Position numbers and translations under genes: made by a program. The notes beneath the pieces were generated by a model. The model was not told the DNA's origin, made no database searches, and was given only the letters and a program-made list of their open reading frames with translations. 64,000 bases of DNA from OMII01 sp947467385. GTDB lineage: Bacteria > Bdellovibrionota_C > UBA2361 > OMII01. The DNA lies in assembly GCA_044360075.1 (NCBI GenBank), contig JBIKLA010000007.1, positions 66,245 to 130,244 on the forward strand, read 5' to 3'. This document shows, in pieces, positions 45,231-53,009 of the stretch (positions within the stretch are counted from its first letter, which is position 1; each line of letters starts with the position of its first letter).

Positions 45231-45296
45231 ATGATTCAGACCTCAGCCCGACTAAAAACGACCAAAAAGCGCAGATTTGTGAGGTTTAGGGCGTAA
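45231..45296 (+). CDS. candidate 21-residue basic peptide
   Basis: A short frame with ATG at 45231 and TAA at 45294-45296 is preceded by AAGGAAGGAGAGA, one of the best ribosome-binding sites in the window. The peptide is strongly basic, with a KKRR pair and an RFR near the C-terminus, and has no acidic residue. Its stop overlaps the stop end of the convergent CheY-like gene by 11 nt. No family is recognised; it may be a leader peptide, a tiny ribosome-associated protein, or chance. Confidence 0.35.
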   Translation: MIQTSARLKTTKKRRFVRFRA

Positions 45297-45711
45297 TCTC
45301 GTAGCGCTCGGCGCTTCCCGGCCGCGTGCGCCCAAGGGCAACGTCGATGGTTCGCCTGAGCTTGCGAAAGCTCACGGGCTTCACAAGGTAGTCGGTTGCG
45401 CCAAGCACGATCGCTTCCTCAACGCGCGGCACATCCCCCACAGCGCTTACGAAGATAACGGGAATCGCGTTGTGGCGCGCATCGCTTCGCAGCGCACGCA
45501 GAAACTCAACGCCGTCCATTTCGTCCATCACGTTGTCGCACAGGATAAGCTCAACCTGCGAGCCGCGAAGCTTCTCAAGCGCCTCACGGCCGTTCTTCGC
45601 CTCGACGGACGAAGAGAAGCCAAGCTCGCGCAGCATGTCGCACAGCACAGAGCGCGTCGCGTCGACGTCGTCGATCACGAGCACTGATGACAAAGGAGAG
45701 AGGGTTTTCAT
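45286..45711 (-). CDS. CheY-like response-regulator receiver domain
   Basis: The 141-residue protein is a single receiver domain. The acidic pair DD at residues 14-15, phospho-acceptor Asp59 in LILCDNVMDEMDG, Ser89 in VIFVSA and Lys111 in DYLVKPVSF are all present. The usual MP after the acceptor is replaced by MD. There is no output domain, so it acts through protein binding. It is 93 nt downstream of a FliG-C-like gene on the same strand, which suggests a functional pair. No histidine kinase is nearby. Confidence 0.92.
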   Translation of the reverse strand: MKTLSPLSSVLVIDDVDATRSVLCDMLRELGFSSSVEAKNGREALEKLRGSQVELILCDNVMDEMDGVEFLRALRSDARHNAIPVIFVSAVGDVPRVEEAIVLGATDYLVKPVSFRKLRRTIDVALGRTRPGSAERYEITP

Positions 45712-45804
45712 AGGCGAGTTCCTTTGAAGGCGCGCGCACGCACAGCCTCCTTAAGGTGAGTTCGGCAGGAATGAGGGGAAGGTAGAGAGGAAAAAAGTGC
45801 CGCC

Positions 45805-46248
45805 CTACGCAAGTCGCGGGAGTGAGCGCTTGGGCGCCGGAGAGTTAACTGTGTCGGGGTAGAGATCCTCAAGCCGCTTAATAATACGCCGCTGCGCTGC
45901 GTGAACGTCGGCACTCTTCATCGCTGGCAGGCTTTCGACATCATCCTCAACGAGGCGCTGCCGAGACTCTGACATGTTGTGCAAGATCTTCTCGCGCACA
46001 GGATCCGGGGCAGCCTTGAGAGAGATGACCACGTCACGGTGCGCAACCTCGCGCAGGAGCTTCTGCACAGCCTGGTCGGTTACCTCGGTAATGCGCTCAA
46101 AATTAAAGAGGTTGTCCTCGATGCGCGCGGCGATCACCGGATTCTCGCTGCGGATAGCCTCAACCAGGCGCGAGCGGTCCTCCGCCGGCATGCAGCTTAG
46201 AATGTCAGCGGCCACCTTCGGGCCATTTATAGGCTGGTCTTTCGACAT
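45805..46248 (-). CDS. stand-alone FliG-C-like protein
   Basis: The 147-residue protein resembles the middle and C-terminal part of the flagellar switch protein FliG: NLFNFERITEVTDQAVQKLL, then REVAHRDVVISLKAAPDPVR, KILHNMSESRQRLVEDDVES, and a DVHAAQRRIIKRLEDL end. In FliG this region binds the motor stator and MS-ring partners. Full FliG has ~330 residues, so this is a short form without the N-terminal domain. The ATG at 46248 (MSKDQP) is preferred. No other flagellar gene is in the window. It lies upstream of the CheY-like gene. Confidence 0.75.
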   Translation of the reverse strand: MSKDQPINGPKVAADILSCMPAEDRSRLVEAIRSENPVIAARIEDNLFNFERITEVTDQAVQKLLREVAHRDVVISLKAAPDPVREKILHNMSESRQRLVEDDVESLPAMKSADVHAAQRRIIKRLEDLYPDTVNSPAPKRSLPRLA

Positions 46249-46393
46249 GACACTTAGGATGCAGCAGGGGCTAAAGGAGTGTCGAAAATCAAACACCCCC
46301 TGCCTATCAGTGGGAAGATCAAGGGGTTACGGCACGGGCGGACTTGCGTTTTTTTGGACAGTCGGGCATGGTCAGAGGCCGAAAAAGACGTGT

Positions 46394-46470
46394 GCCCACG
46401 TAGCTCAGCTGGTTAGAGCGCAGAACTCATAATTCTGAGGTCCCTTGTTCGATTCAAGGCGTGGGCACCA
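46394..46470 (+). tRNA. tRNA-Met (anticodon CAU)
   Basis: The sequence folds as a full cloverleaf with the CCA encoded. The acceptor stem pairs GCCCACG (46394-46400) with CGTGGGC (46460-46466), then discriminator A and CCA. The anticodon stem CAGAA/TTCTG encloses CAT at 46428-46430. The T arm is CCTTG-TTCGATT-CAAGG. CAU is either methionine or, if modified to lysidine, isoleucine; elongator Met is the more likely reading. The gene is the apparent integration site of the following island. Confidence 0.93.
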
Positions 46471-46483
46471 CTAATTCCAAATA

Positions 46484-46502
46484 GTTACATTCGATCTGTA
46501 AC
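46484..46502. repeat. T-arm-like inverted repeat next to the tRNA
   Basis: GTTACATTCGATCTGTAAC is a 6-bp inverted repeat around a 7-nt centre, TTCGATC. The tRNA T arm at 46443-46459 has the same design with centre TTCGATT, 42 nt upstream. Tyrosine recombinase core sites are often inverted arms around 6-8 nt, so this could be a second core-like or accessory site. It could also be chance. Confidence 0.6.
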
Positions 46503-46529
46503 TTAAAACCCTCACAATCTATACTGCTC

Positions 46530-46577
46530 GTGCCAACTACGTGCCAACGGCCTCAGTTGATACCTAACGGTGCCAAC
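46530..46577. repeat. three direct copies of GTGCCAAC (candidate integrase arm sites)
   Basis: The 8-mer GTGCCAAC begins at 46530, 46541 and 46570, all in the same orientation, within 48 bp between the tRNA and the integrase ATG. The first two are 11 bp apart, about one helical turn. Short direct repeats near attL are typical of integrase arm-type or Xis-binding sites. Confidence 0.6.
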
Positions 46578-46616
46578 ACGAAAAGCTAGTGGCACGCGCA
46601 CTTCTTGAGAGGGTTT

Positions 46617-47702
46617 ATGGGCAACATTTTCAAGCGAAAAGATGCAAAGGGCCAAGTTTCTTACACTGCGCGCATACGGCGTCGCGGTTATCCGCATATC
46701 ACTGCAACATTCCGTCGCAAGATCGACGCGGACGCTTGGGTGCAGCAAGAGGAACAGAAGATGCGCAACGGCTTGCACCTCGATCACTCGCAAGTAAAGA
46801 AGCATACCCTCAAAGAAGCGATCGCTCGTTACAGATCAGAGTTCACCTGCGATATCAATCGCTCGTGTCACCTGAGACGGTGGGAGGAAGCCCTCGGACC
46901 CCGCTTACTACACACGATTAACGACGTAGTGATAAACGACGCCCTCGCTACGATAAAGCCAGAGAAGGGTAGAACTGCTAACGACAAGCTCGCCCCAGGC
47001 AGCATCCGAGTGCACCTCTGTAGCCTCTCTGCGGTCTTTAAGGAGGCGCGCCGCTGGGGATGGGTGAAACTGAATCCGGTGCGAGATGTAGAGCGACCCT
47101 CGCACGCAAAGATTCGAGATCGCTTCCTGAGCGACGAGGAGCTTAAAAACCTCCTCATCGCCTGTAAGCAGAGCCGCTATCAGCACCTCTATCTGATAGT
47201 CATCCTTGCGCTCTCAACCGGGATGCGCAAAGAGGAGATCCTCTCGCTCAAGTGGAGAAACGTCGAGCTAGACCGAGAGCGGATTATTCTGGAGAAGACC
47301 AAGAACGGCGATCGACGCAATGTGCCCGTTAAAGGTGAAGCCCTGGCGCTTCTTAAAGAGCACGCCAAGGTTCGTCGAATCGACACTGAGTTCCTTTTCC
47401 CAGGTGAGAAGCCTTCACCCCAGAAAGAGTGCAAGGCAGTACCTTCGTCAGAGCGGCACTTCGACATCACTGCCGCCTGGAATATGGCCCGTAAAACCTC
47501 CAAGCTCGTTGATTTTCGGTTCCACGACCTACGGCATACCGCCGCGAGTTATCTCGCAATGAACGGCGCCTCGTTGGTTGAGATAGCCGGTGTATTGGGA
47601 CATCGAGACTTCAGCACAGTCCGTCGTTACGCTCACCTGAGTGAAAGCCATGTAGCGAGCACCGTTGAGAAGATGAATCAGAAGTTCATAAAGGGCGCCT
47701 AG
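46617..47702 (+). CDS. tyrosine-family integrase
   Basis: The 361-residue protein catalyses site-specific integration and excision. The N-terminal ~60 residues form an arm-binding-like domain (SYTARIRRRGYPHITATFRR); residues ~65-155 are the core-binding SAM-like domain; the rest is catalytic. The catalytic residues are R204 in STGMRKEEIL, H303 and R306 in HDLRHTAASYLA, H329 in GVLGHRDFSTVRRY, and the nucleophile Y338. The ATG at 46617 is preferred since GAGAGGG precedes it. All key residues are intact, so the enzyme may be active. The adjacent tRNA is the probable target. Confidence 0.95.
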   Translation: MGNIFKRKDAKGQVSYTARIRRRGYPHITATFRRKIDADAWVQQEEQKMRNGLHLDHSQVKKHTLKEAIARYRSEFTCDINRSCHLRRWEEALGPRLLHTINDVVINDALATIKPEKGRTANDKLAPGSIRVHLCSLSAVFKEARRWGWVKLNPVRDVERPSHAKIRDRFLSDEELKNLLIACKQSRYQHLYLIVILALSTGMRKEEILSLKWRNVELDRERIILEKTKNGDRRNVPVKGEALALLKEHAKVRRIDTEFLFPGEKPSPQKECKAVPSSERHFDITAAWNMARKTSKLVDFRFHDLRHTAASYLAMNGASLVEIAGVLGHRDFSTVRRYAHLSESHVASTVEKMNQKFIKGA

Positions 47703-48043
47703 CGTAGCGCGATTTTCTCTCTCCTCGCGCACTACGTTAAATCTGATTAAGAGACCTCCGAACGTGCAGCGCTCTAACTCGTCGTTCGGCACCGGTTAGC
47801 GGGGGATACCCGCTCAAAACCAGCCCCCAAAGCGACTCCCCGCTCAATCTGTCATCGCTAACCACCTAATCCTATTGGCAAATAAGTCTCCAAATCAGAG
47901 TGGGTAACAAAATCTTGCCCTCTGATACAGGGGCTATTCGAGCACACAAAAAGACAAAATCTACGGGTATAGGTGGAATCACCGACGTGCCTCATTCTAC
48001 CTGCACAGGGCAATCAAGCCTAACGTAATTGAGGAGAGAAAGA
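47703..48043. promoter_or_regulatory. intergenic region with hairpin and inverted repeat
   Basis: This 341-nt space has no convincing gene. AGCGGG (47798-47803) pairs with CCCGCT (47809-47814) around a 5-nt loop, but no T-run follows, so a terminator is doubtful. ATCAGAG (47894-47900) and CTCTGAT (47920-47926) form a 7-bp inverted repeat 19 nt apart, a possible operator for the HTH gene that starts at 48044. GAGGAG at 48031-48036 is the ribosome-binding site of that gene. Confidence 0.4.
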
Positions 48044-48250
48044 ATGATGTCAGAAAAGAGAATTCCTGAACTGGTGCCGCTAACAAAGTGGGGCGAGTTC
48101 TTTATCGACCCATCCGTTGGAGCACTTCGATGGATGGTGCATTCGAATAAAGAGTTTGCTCAGCGCTGCGTAGTCCGGAGAGGGCGCCGTGTCTTGATTG
48201 ACACGGAGGCCTACAACCGGTGGCTGCGCGAGCAAAGTATCGGGCAGTGA
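48044..48250 (+). CDS. small HTH protein, AlpA/excisionase-like
   Basis: The 68-residue protein starts at the ATG at 48044 with GAGGAG about 7 nt upstream. The sequence has the form of an excisionase or AlpA-like winged HTH: PSVGALRWMVHSNKEF, then CVVRRGRRVLIDTEAYNRWL. These proteins bend att-site DNA or control the integrase gene. Its place between the integrase and a DUF3987 gene supports the call. Confidence 0.7.
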   Translation: MMSEKRIPELVPLTKWGEFFIDPSVGALRWMVHSNKEFAQRCVVRRGRRVLIDTEAYNRWLREQSIGQ

Positions 48251-48330
48251 GCAGCAATAAATTTCTAAGACTCTCAACTGTGCCGATGACCGGTGCAGTG
48301 AGGGGGTCCGCTAGTAAACGGAGCCTAGTG

Positions 48331-48465
48331 ATGATGATAAATGAGAAAGGCCTTAGCGCGCTGATCCGCGATAAGGCCTGCGAGATAGGGACAGTGTGTA
48401 ATTATGAAGATATCAAAATTAGTCAAACAAGACGAGGTAAATGGCGTAATGATGGATTTGTTTGA
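48331..48465 (+). CDS. possible 44-residue small protein
   Basis: An ATG at 48331, preceded by GGAG, opens a frame that ends at 48465 and overlaps the first 62 nt of the next gene. The peptide has no recognised family. It could be a translational coupler for the DUF3987 gene, or that gene may start further downstream and this may be chance. It is listed for completeness. Confidence 0.25.
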   Translation: MMINEKGLSALIRDKACEIGTVCNYEDIKISQTRRGKWRNDGFV

Positions 48466-50014
48466 TCGGGAAAGGGCCGGAGAGGACATTACTCGTGAAA
48501 AATCGGTCGAAGCCTTCAAATTAGGAAAGCAGGGATGGCGCGAGCCAGAACCTCTAGTGATTGAGGCGGGCGGAGCTTTGTCGTATCCGCTCGAGGCGCT
48601 ACCACCGATTCTGCGAGATGCTATTCGGGACTTGAAAAAGATCGTTCAGGCCCCGGTAGAATTGATTGCCGCATCGGTAAAGGCATCGGCTAATCTGGCC
48701 ACGCAAGCCCACGTTGATGTCGTGACGCCCGATGGTCGAGTGTCTCCGACCTCACTCTTCTTCATCACCGAAGGGTCGAGTGGAGAGAGGAAGTCGACGG
48801 TGGATAGTTATGCGATGGCTGCCCACCATGAGTTCGACGATGAGATACGCAGGAAAGCGCTCGAGGATCGTCATCGGCTTGAGGCGAGTGCAGTTATCTG
48901 GGATCGTAAAAAGGGTGAGTTCGGAAAGCGTCCAAAAAAGAGTCGCGATCCTGAATCGAAGGTGACCAGGGAGGAAGAGCTGGAGGCCTTTCTGAAGGAG
49001 GTTGGACCAAAACCACCGGCCTGGCAGGGCGCTCCAGTGCGGATAGTTCGTGATCCGACCTTGGAGGGCCTTGAGAAGCACTTATCGATCTCGCCCACAG
49101 CGGGGCTATTTTGTGATGAGGCGGCGGTCTTCTTGGGTGGTTTCTCAATGAGTCCAGAGAACCGCGATCGGACTATGGCCGGGTTCTCCAGTCTCTGGGA
49201 TGGCAAAGGAGTCAATCGAGCAAGGTCTTCCGATGGGATGAACTCGCATCCCGGGAAGAGAGTCTGCATGCACTTGATGGTTCAGGATGTGATATTCAAT
49301 AAGTTCATCGCGGGCAATGAGGTAATGAAGGGGCAGGGATTTGGACCCCGCTGTCTATTGACCCGTGCTGTATCAACGAAGGGTAGTCGTGTTTTCGTGC
49401 GCGAAAATCCTCGAGAGACGCCAGGGATGGTGAACTTCCTCAATCGAGTAAGAGAGATCCTGCAACTGGCACTGCCACTCAAAGAGGGGGGCTCTTGTCG
49501 GCTACAGCCGCGCTCTCTCGCTCTTTCGCCGGCCGCGGAGGAGCTCTACATCGAGTTTTATAACGATGTGGAGTCTCGGCAGGGACCTGATGGGGATTTA
49601 GCGGAGATAAGTGGCACCGCGTCGAAGATGCCTGAGCAGGCGTTGAGGTTAGCGGCAACCTTTCAATTCTTTGCCGACATTCACTCGGATACCATATCTG
49701 AGGAGTCGCTTGAGGCAGGAATAAGGTGCGCTCGCTACTACCTAAACGAGGCTCTTCGCGTGGATCAAGATGGGGGTCGTGAGTATCGGCTCGATTGCGC
49801 GGCGAAGGTTCTTGAGTACATCAGAAAGAGTGAGCTTGATACTTTTACTCTTACCCGCATTCGGCAGTTCGGTCCGGCCTGTGCAAGAAAGAGTGCAAAT
49901 GTCACGCGAGAGCTCCTGAATATCCTAGTTCGCCACGGATATCTCAAGACTCAACGTGATGAGAAGACTAACCACGTCACTTATCTTGCGCACCCAAGGC
50001 TTTGGACTAGGTAG
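48404..50014 (+). CDS. DUF3987-type ATPase of the mobile element
   Basis: The 536-residue protein is of the DUF3987/YfjI type, found mainly in phages, satellites and islands. After a basic/acidic N-terminus, SYPLEALPPILRDAI and ASAVKASANLATQ-like helices are followed by the P-loop FFITEGSSGERKSTVDSYAM. Later elements are GLFCDEAAVFLGGFSMS (acidic Walker B-like), CMHLMVQDVIFNKFI, and a winged-helix-like C-terminus (FTLTRIRQFGPACARKSANV). The role is often linked with primase/replication functions, but this is not proven. The first ATG is used; an ATG at 48449 is an alternative. Confidence 0.75.
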   Translation: MKISKLVKQDEVNGVMMDLFDRERAGEDITREKSVEAFKLGKQGWREPEPLVIEAGGALSYPLEALPPILRDAIRDLKKIVQAPVELIAASVKASANLATQAHVDVVTPDGRVSPTSLFFITEGSSGERKSTVDSYAMAAHHEFDDEIRRKALEDRHRLEASAVIWDRKKGEFGKRPKKSRDPESKVTREEELEAFLKEVGPKPPAWQGAPVRIVRDPTLEGLEKHLSISPTAGLFCDEAAVFLGGFSMSPENRDRTMAGFSSLWDGKGVNRARSSDGMNSHPGKRVCMHLMVQDVIFNKFIAGNEVMKGQGFGPRCLLTRAVSTKGSRVFVRENPRETPGMVNFLNRVREILQLALPLKEGGSCRLQPRSLALSPAAEELYIEFYNDVESRQGPDGDLAEISGTASKMPEQALRLAATFQFFADIHSDTISEESLEAGIRCARYYLNEALRVDQDGGREYRLDCAAKVLEYIRKSELDTFTLTRIRQFGPACARKSANVTRELLNILVRHGYLKTQRDEKTNHVTYLAHPRLWTR

Positions 50015-50333
50015 GGCTAGCAGATTAGCAGAATTAGCAGGGGGTGGGGGGCCTAAAATCCCTCCATCCCTTGTCTGCCGACCGTCGCCTGCAACCTTTC
50101 TCACGCCGTCGGGGGTTTTGACGGAAGGGGGGATTACGCCTCTCAACAGTCTTAATTTACTACCAAACTAGACACCACCAGTACCATCCAGTGATACACC
50201 AGGTGGGCACCCCCCTGCTAATTTTGCTAATTTGCTAGGGTGGTGCTTGGAGGTGGATCGATCGGAATCGATTTATACGTCGGATTGGTCCAATGTGTTG
50301 AGGGTGGTTGTAGCAAAACTTTAATCCGGGTAG
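50015..50333. other. convergent intergenic region with a 28-bp inverted repeat
   Basis: This 319-nt space between the converging DUF3987 and drmC genes contains the inverted repeat listed next. The stretch between the arms (50045-50210) has runs of G and C and no convincing gene. A frame on the plus strand (49956-50171) overlaps the DUF3987 end and looks like chance. No standard terminator was found, although one would be expected here. Confidence 0.5.
50017..50238. repeat. 28-bp inverted repeat made of TTAGCA units
   Basis: The left arm is 50017-50044 and the right arm 50211-50238; 26 of 28 positions match when one is reverse-complemented. Each arm holds three AGCA units (two of them TTAGCA), 8 nt apart, ending in a run of Gs. 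Such internal repeats resemble iterons or a protein-binding array rather than a simple terminator. The 166 nt between the arms could be a replication or recombination site. Confidence 0.85.
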
Positions 50334-51122
50334 CTAACGGACGGGAAGCAGTATCCCTAGACCTTCGAGCGACTGAAAGTGATCCCAAAGACGCTGAACG
50401 AGACTTGAGTCTCTTAGCTCTACACCTAGCTCCATGTTGAGGGTCATCGCATAGTCCGTCAGATTAGCGCTTGAAATAAAAGCTCGTGATCGATCGGCGA
50501 TAGCACACTTTACGTGAAGTGCTCCGACGTTCCCCTTTGCGTCTTTCTCTCGCTGGGTAGGAGGCCACTCGAGAAAGCGTACAGAGGCGCCAAGTTCTGC
50601 ACGAAGCTTGGAGACCATGTCAAAGTCAGTGGTCCCATTGTCAGCCGTAGAGCTCTCCATAAGCATGGTTACGCGAACTCCGCGTGCGACAGCGCGCTGG
50701 ATCGCCGATTTCACCAAGTTGGCCTTATAGAACGCAAAAGCAACTACGTATAATTCGGACTTGGCTTCATCGATTAGCTCGAGGAGTACTTGCTCGGTCA
50801 ACCTGACCGGGAGCTTGGGACTTTTTGGGCCAGTCCATGCGAGGGTAAGACTCGGGGGGCGAACTTCGGCACTCGTTGTCCTAACAACCTGTAGCAGCGT
50901 GAAAAGCTGAGGCCCTAGGAGCTCTGGGTGCGGGATTCGAAGAAGGTTGATGAGTGAGAGAAAATCAGCTCGCAGGGCACGCGTCAGGAGATGCTGAAGA
51001 GCTGCCGCACTATCGGGGGTGTTTGAGCTAATCTCTGAGCAGGCGAGCTTCACTTGGGCACTATCACTTTCCGAAATGCCTAGCGCAAAATCCTTGATTC
51101 GGGCGTATAGAGTCGAATCCAT
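50334..51122 (-). CDS. drmC: DISARM protein DrmC (phospholipase D-like)
   Basis: The 262-residue protein has one HKD motif of the phospholipase D/nuclease family: H203 and K205 in LHVKCAIAD, Asp210, and N220 in SSANLTDY. The N-terminal ~100 residues are helical and the PLD domain starts with LTEQVLLELIDEAKSELYVV. It is the last gene of the DISARM operon, 6 nt after drmB. In DISARM, drmC belongs to the core set; its removal has been reported to be tolerated in a tested class 2 system. Nuclease activity is inferred from the motif. Confidence 0.9.
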   Translation of the reverse strand: MDSTLYARIKDFALGISESDSAQVKLACSEISSNTPDSAAALQHLLTRALRADFLSLINLLRIPHPELLGPQLFTLLQVVRTTSAEVRPPSLTLAWTGPKSPKLPVRLTEQVLLELIDEAKSELYVVAFAFYKANLVKSAIQRAVARGVRVTMLMESSTADNGTTDFDMVSKLRAELGASVRFLEWPPTQREKDAKGNVGALHVKCAIADRSRAFISSANLTDYAMTLNMELGVELRDSSLVQRLWDHFQSLEGLGILLPVR

Positions 51123-51128
51123 TTTTCC

Positions 51129-53009
51129 CTAAAAGAAGGCTAAGTCTTTTGCAGCCAGGAGGCTAGGTGCTAGGAGCGACCGATCCAGATATCTGTTGCT
51201 CTTTTCGCAGGAAGTTTCAGGGGCTAATAGGCAGCTATGGCAAGCCGCGCCATGCAGTGACCCGTCATCGCCAGGATTGTGCTCTGCGCAAAGCGGATCT
51301 GATCCACAAAGGCCGGCTTCGTCTATAGCAAGCTCAAGATGACGACGGAACTCCTTAGTGCTGGCAGCGTTTACTAGTCCCCCGAGCGTTCCCTCGCTAT
51401 CAGAGGCAGATGTGTATATGAGGATTCCTGCCATTGCAGCTCTGTCGGCTTCTCGTTCAGCTGAATATATCCGCTCACGAATGCTTGCAGCTGCATAACC
51501 GCAAGCGAGACAAATCTGCCTCATTAATGCGTGAGACAGAGAATGCAGCAATATAAAACGCATACCTGGAAAGTCAGCTTCCGGGTGCTCTATCCCTCGA
51601 GCACGTCGCCAGGCAATGTGGCCCTGAAGAATTTGGTTGCCTCTCTCAATGACCGCAGGTCGAGACAGCCACTCTTGTAAGGCAGTCTCATCAACCTGAA
51701 GGAATAAACCCTCTCCGCGGACCTCAACAGCTGGTACCCACCTTGATGGTTCCTGAGAGAGGCGAACGTAGCTGCGACCCTCATCTCCTTGAATCTCGTT
51801 TAGTTCTCCGGGAGCTTCAAGCCGGAAGAACCCTGTGAGCGCACGAACTTCCCGCAATCGATCTGCTCGCACAACGCGGGCAATTTTACGCGAGATGCCC
51901 GCCTCGTGGATCCTGGCTACCTCGGTTATGTCAAAATCATCACTTCTGGGTGCTTCTGAGGCACGACAGAAGGTATCGAATTCAAGGTTTTTAATTTCGC
52001 TTGGTGAGAGATCCGAGGCCTCCTCCTTCTTAATGTCTTCCAGGACTCGAAATACCTTGATGGCTGGAATCCTCTCGAGAGTCTCTAAGAGAGCCTCATC
52101 GCAATTTCCGAATTTACGACCTTGTCGGGTATATTCGATAAATTCCACGAGTTTCTCTATTGAGTCAATCGCAGCTAACTTTTCAGACTGCTCAGCTATC
52201 GCATTTTCTTCTGCATCCTTGGAGCGAGGAACATGGAGTACGCTGACGCTGGCAGGAAACCAGAGGTTAGAGGCGCCAAGGAGAATCACTCTTGGTGGCG
52301 CTTCACAGCGTTCCTCGTCGTAGCAGCGTAGATGAGGATGGCGTTTGGAGCAGTCCCCAAGAAAAGCTCGTCCTCCTTCGCTCAATGCGTCAAGCATGGG
52401 GCGGGCTTTAACTCCGCACCCACGGCATTTAACAAAGATATCGCGAGCCTCGCTGGTTACCGACCATTCCTCAAATGATAACGGCCCGTGACAATCCGAC
52501 TCTCCTCGATGGACAAACCTGTGCCAAGGAAAATCATCGAGATGGCCATTTGCACATGTCACTAAGAATCGCACCGGGAATACAACTGGGGCATGCTTAG
52601 CGTTCTGACAGTTCTCGTGAAGGTATCGAGACTTATTTGGTGAATATCCATCAAGCTCTCGTTTGAACTCAGAGCAGGGTGCTAAAACGTGACATTCGGG
52701 GCAAACCATCCAACGAGGGAAGGTTGCTACTGGCACGCCAGCTGAGGGCGAATAGGCTGGCGGCGCTTTGCCTTTACTTTCAAAAACCGGTGGATGCCTG
52801 AGCTGCGAGACATGTTTTCCTAGCATTCCTCGAACCGCCCGTAATAGGCGCGGTTCATGCAGGACTTGTGTTTGACGGGTATCCCAGAATTCCAGGCCCG
52901 ACACGATCGCAGAGAAGTTCGGAAGATCGACCAGTGATCCAACGCCGAAGCCAAAAACAAGCTGGCTTGGTCTAATTTCCCCAACTTTAGTTAGCTCATT
53001 TGAACTCAT
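51129..53009 (-). CDS. drmB: DISARM protein DrmB (DUF1998)
   Basis: The 626-residue protein has the DUF1998 domain at its end: FILLHSLSHALMRQICLACG, MAGILIYTSASDSEGTLGGL and a zinc-type cluster (CAEHNP, ACHSCLLAPETSCE). The N-terminal half carries more cysteine pairs, MVCPECHVLAPC and CRGCGVK. DrmB works with DrmA and is required for DISARM; the two form a complex that binds DNA. Its ATG overlaps the drmA stop as ATGA, indicating translational coupling. The length is typical. Confidence 0.95.
   Translation of the reverse strand: MSSNELTKVGEIRPSQLVFGFGVGSLVDLPNFSAIVSGLEFWDTRQTQVLHEPRLLRAVRGMLGKHVSQLRHPPVFESKGKAPPAYSPSAGVPVATFPRWMVCPECHVLAPCSEFKRELDGYSPNKSRYLHENCQNAKHAPVVFPVRFLVTCANGHLDDFPWHRFVHRGESDCHGPLSFEEWSVTSEARDIFVKCRGCGVKARPMLDALSEGGRAFLGDCSKRHPHLRCYDEERCEAPPRVILLGASNLWFPASVSVLHVPRSKDAEENAIAEQSEKLAAIDSIEKLVEFIEYTRQGRKFGNCDEALLETLERIPAIKVFRVLEDIKKEEASDLSPSEIKNLEFDTFCRASEAPRSDDFDITEVARIHEAGISRKIARVVRADRLREVRALTGFFRLEAPGELNEIQGDEGRSYVRLSQEPSRWVPAVEVRGEGLFLQVDETALQEWLSRPAVIERGNQILQGHIAWRRARGIEHPEADFPGMRFILLHSLSHALMRQICLACGYAAASIRERIYSAEREADRAAMAGILIYTSASDSEGTLGGLVNAASTKEFRRHLELAIDEAGLCGSDPLCAEHNPGDDGSLHGAACHSCLLAPETSCEKSNRYLDRSLLAPSLLAAKDLAFF

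Noticed and set aside
49956..50171. 71-codon plus-strand frame over the left inverted-repeat arm.
   Set aside because: It overlaps the end of the DUF3987 gene in another frame, lacks a start signal and reads through repeat and G-rich sequence.
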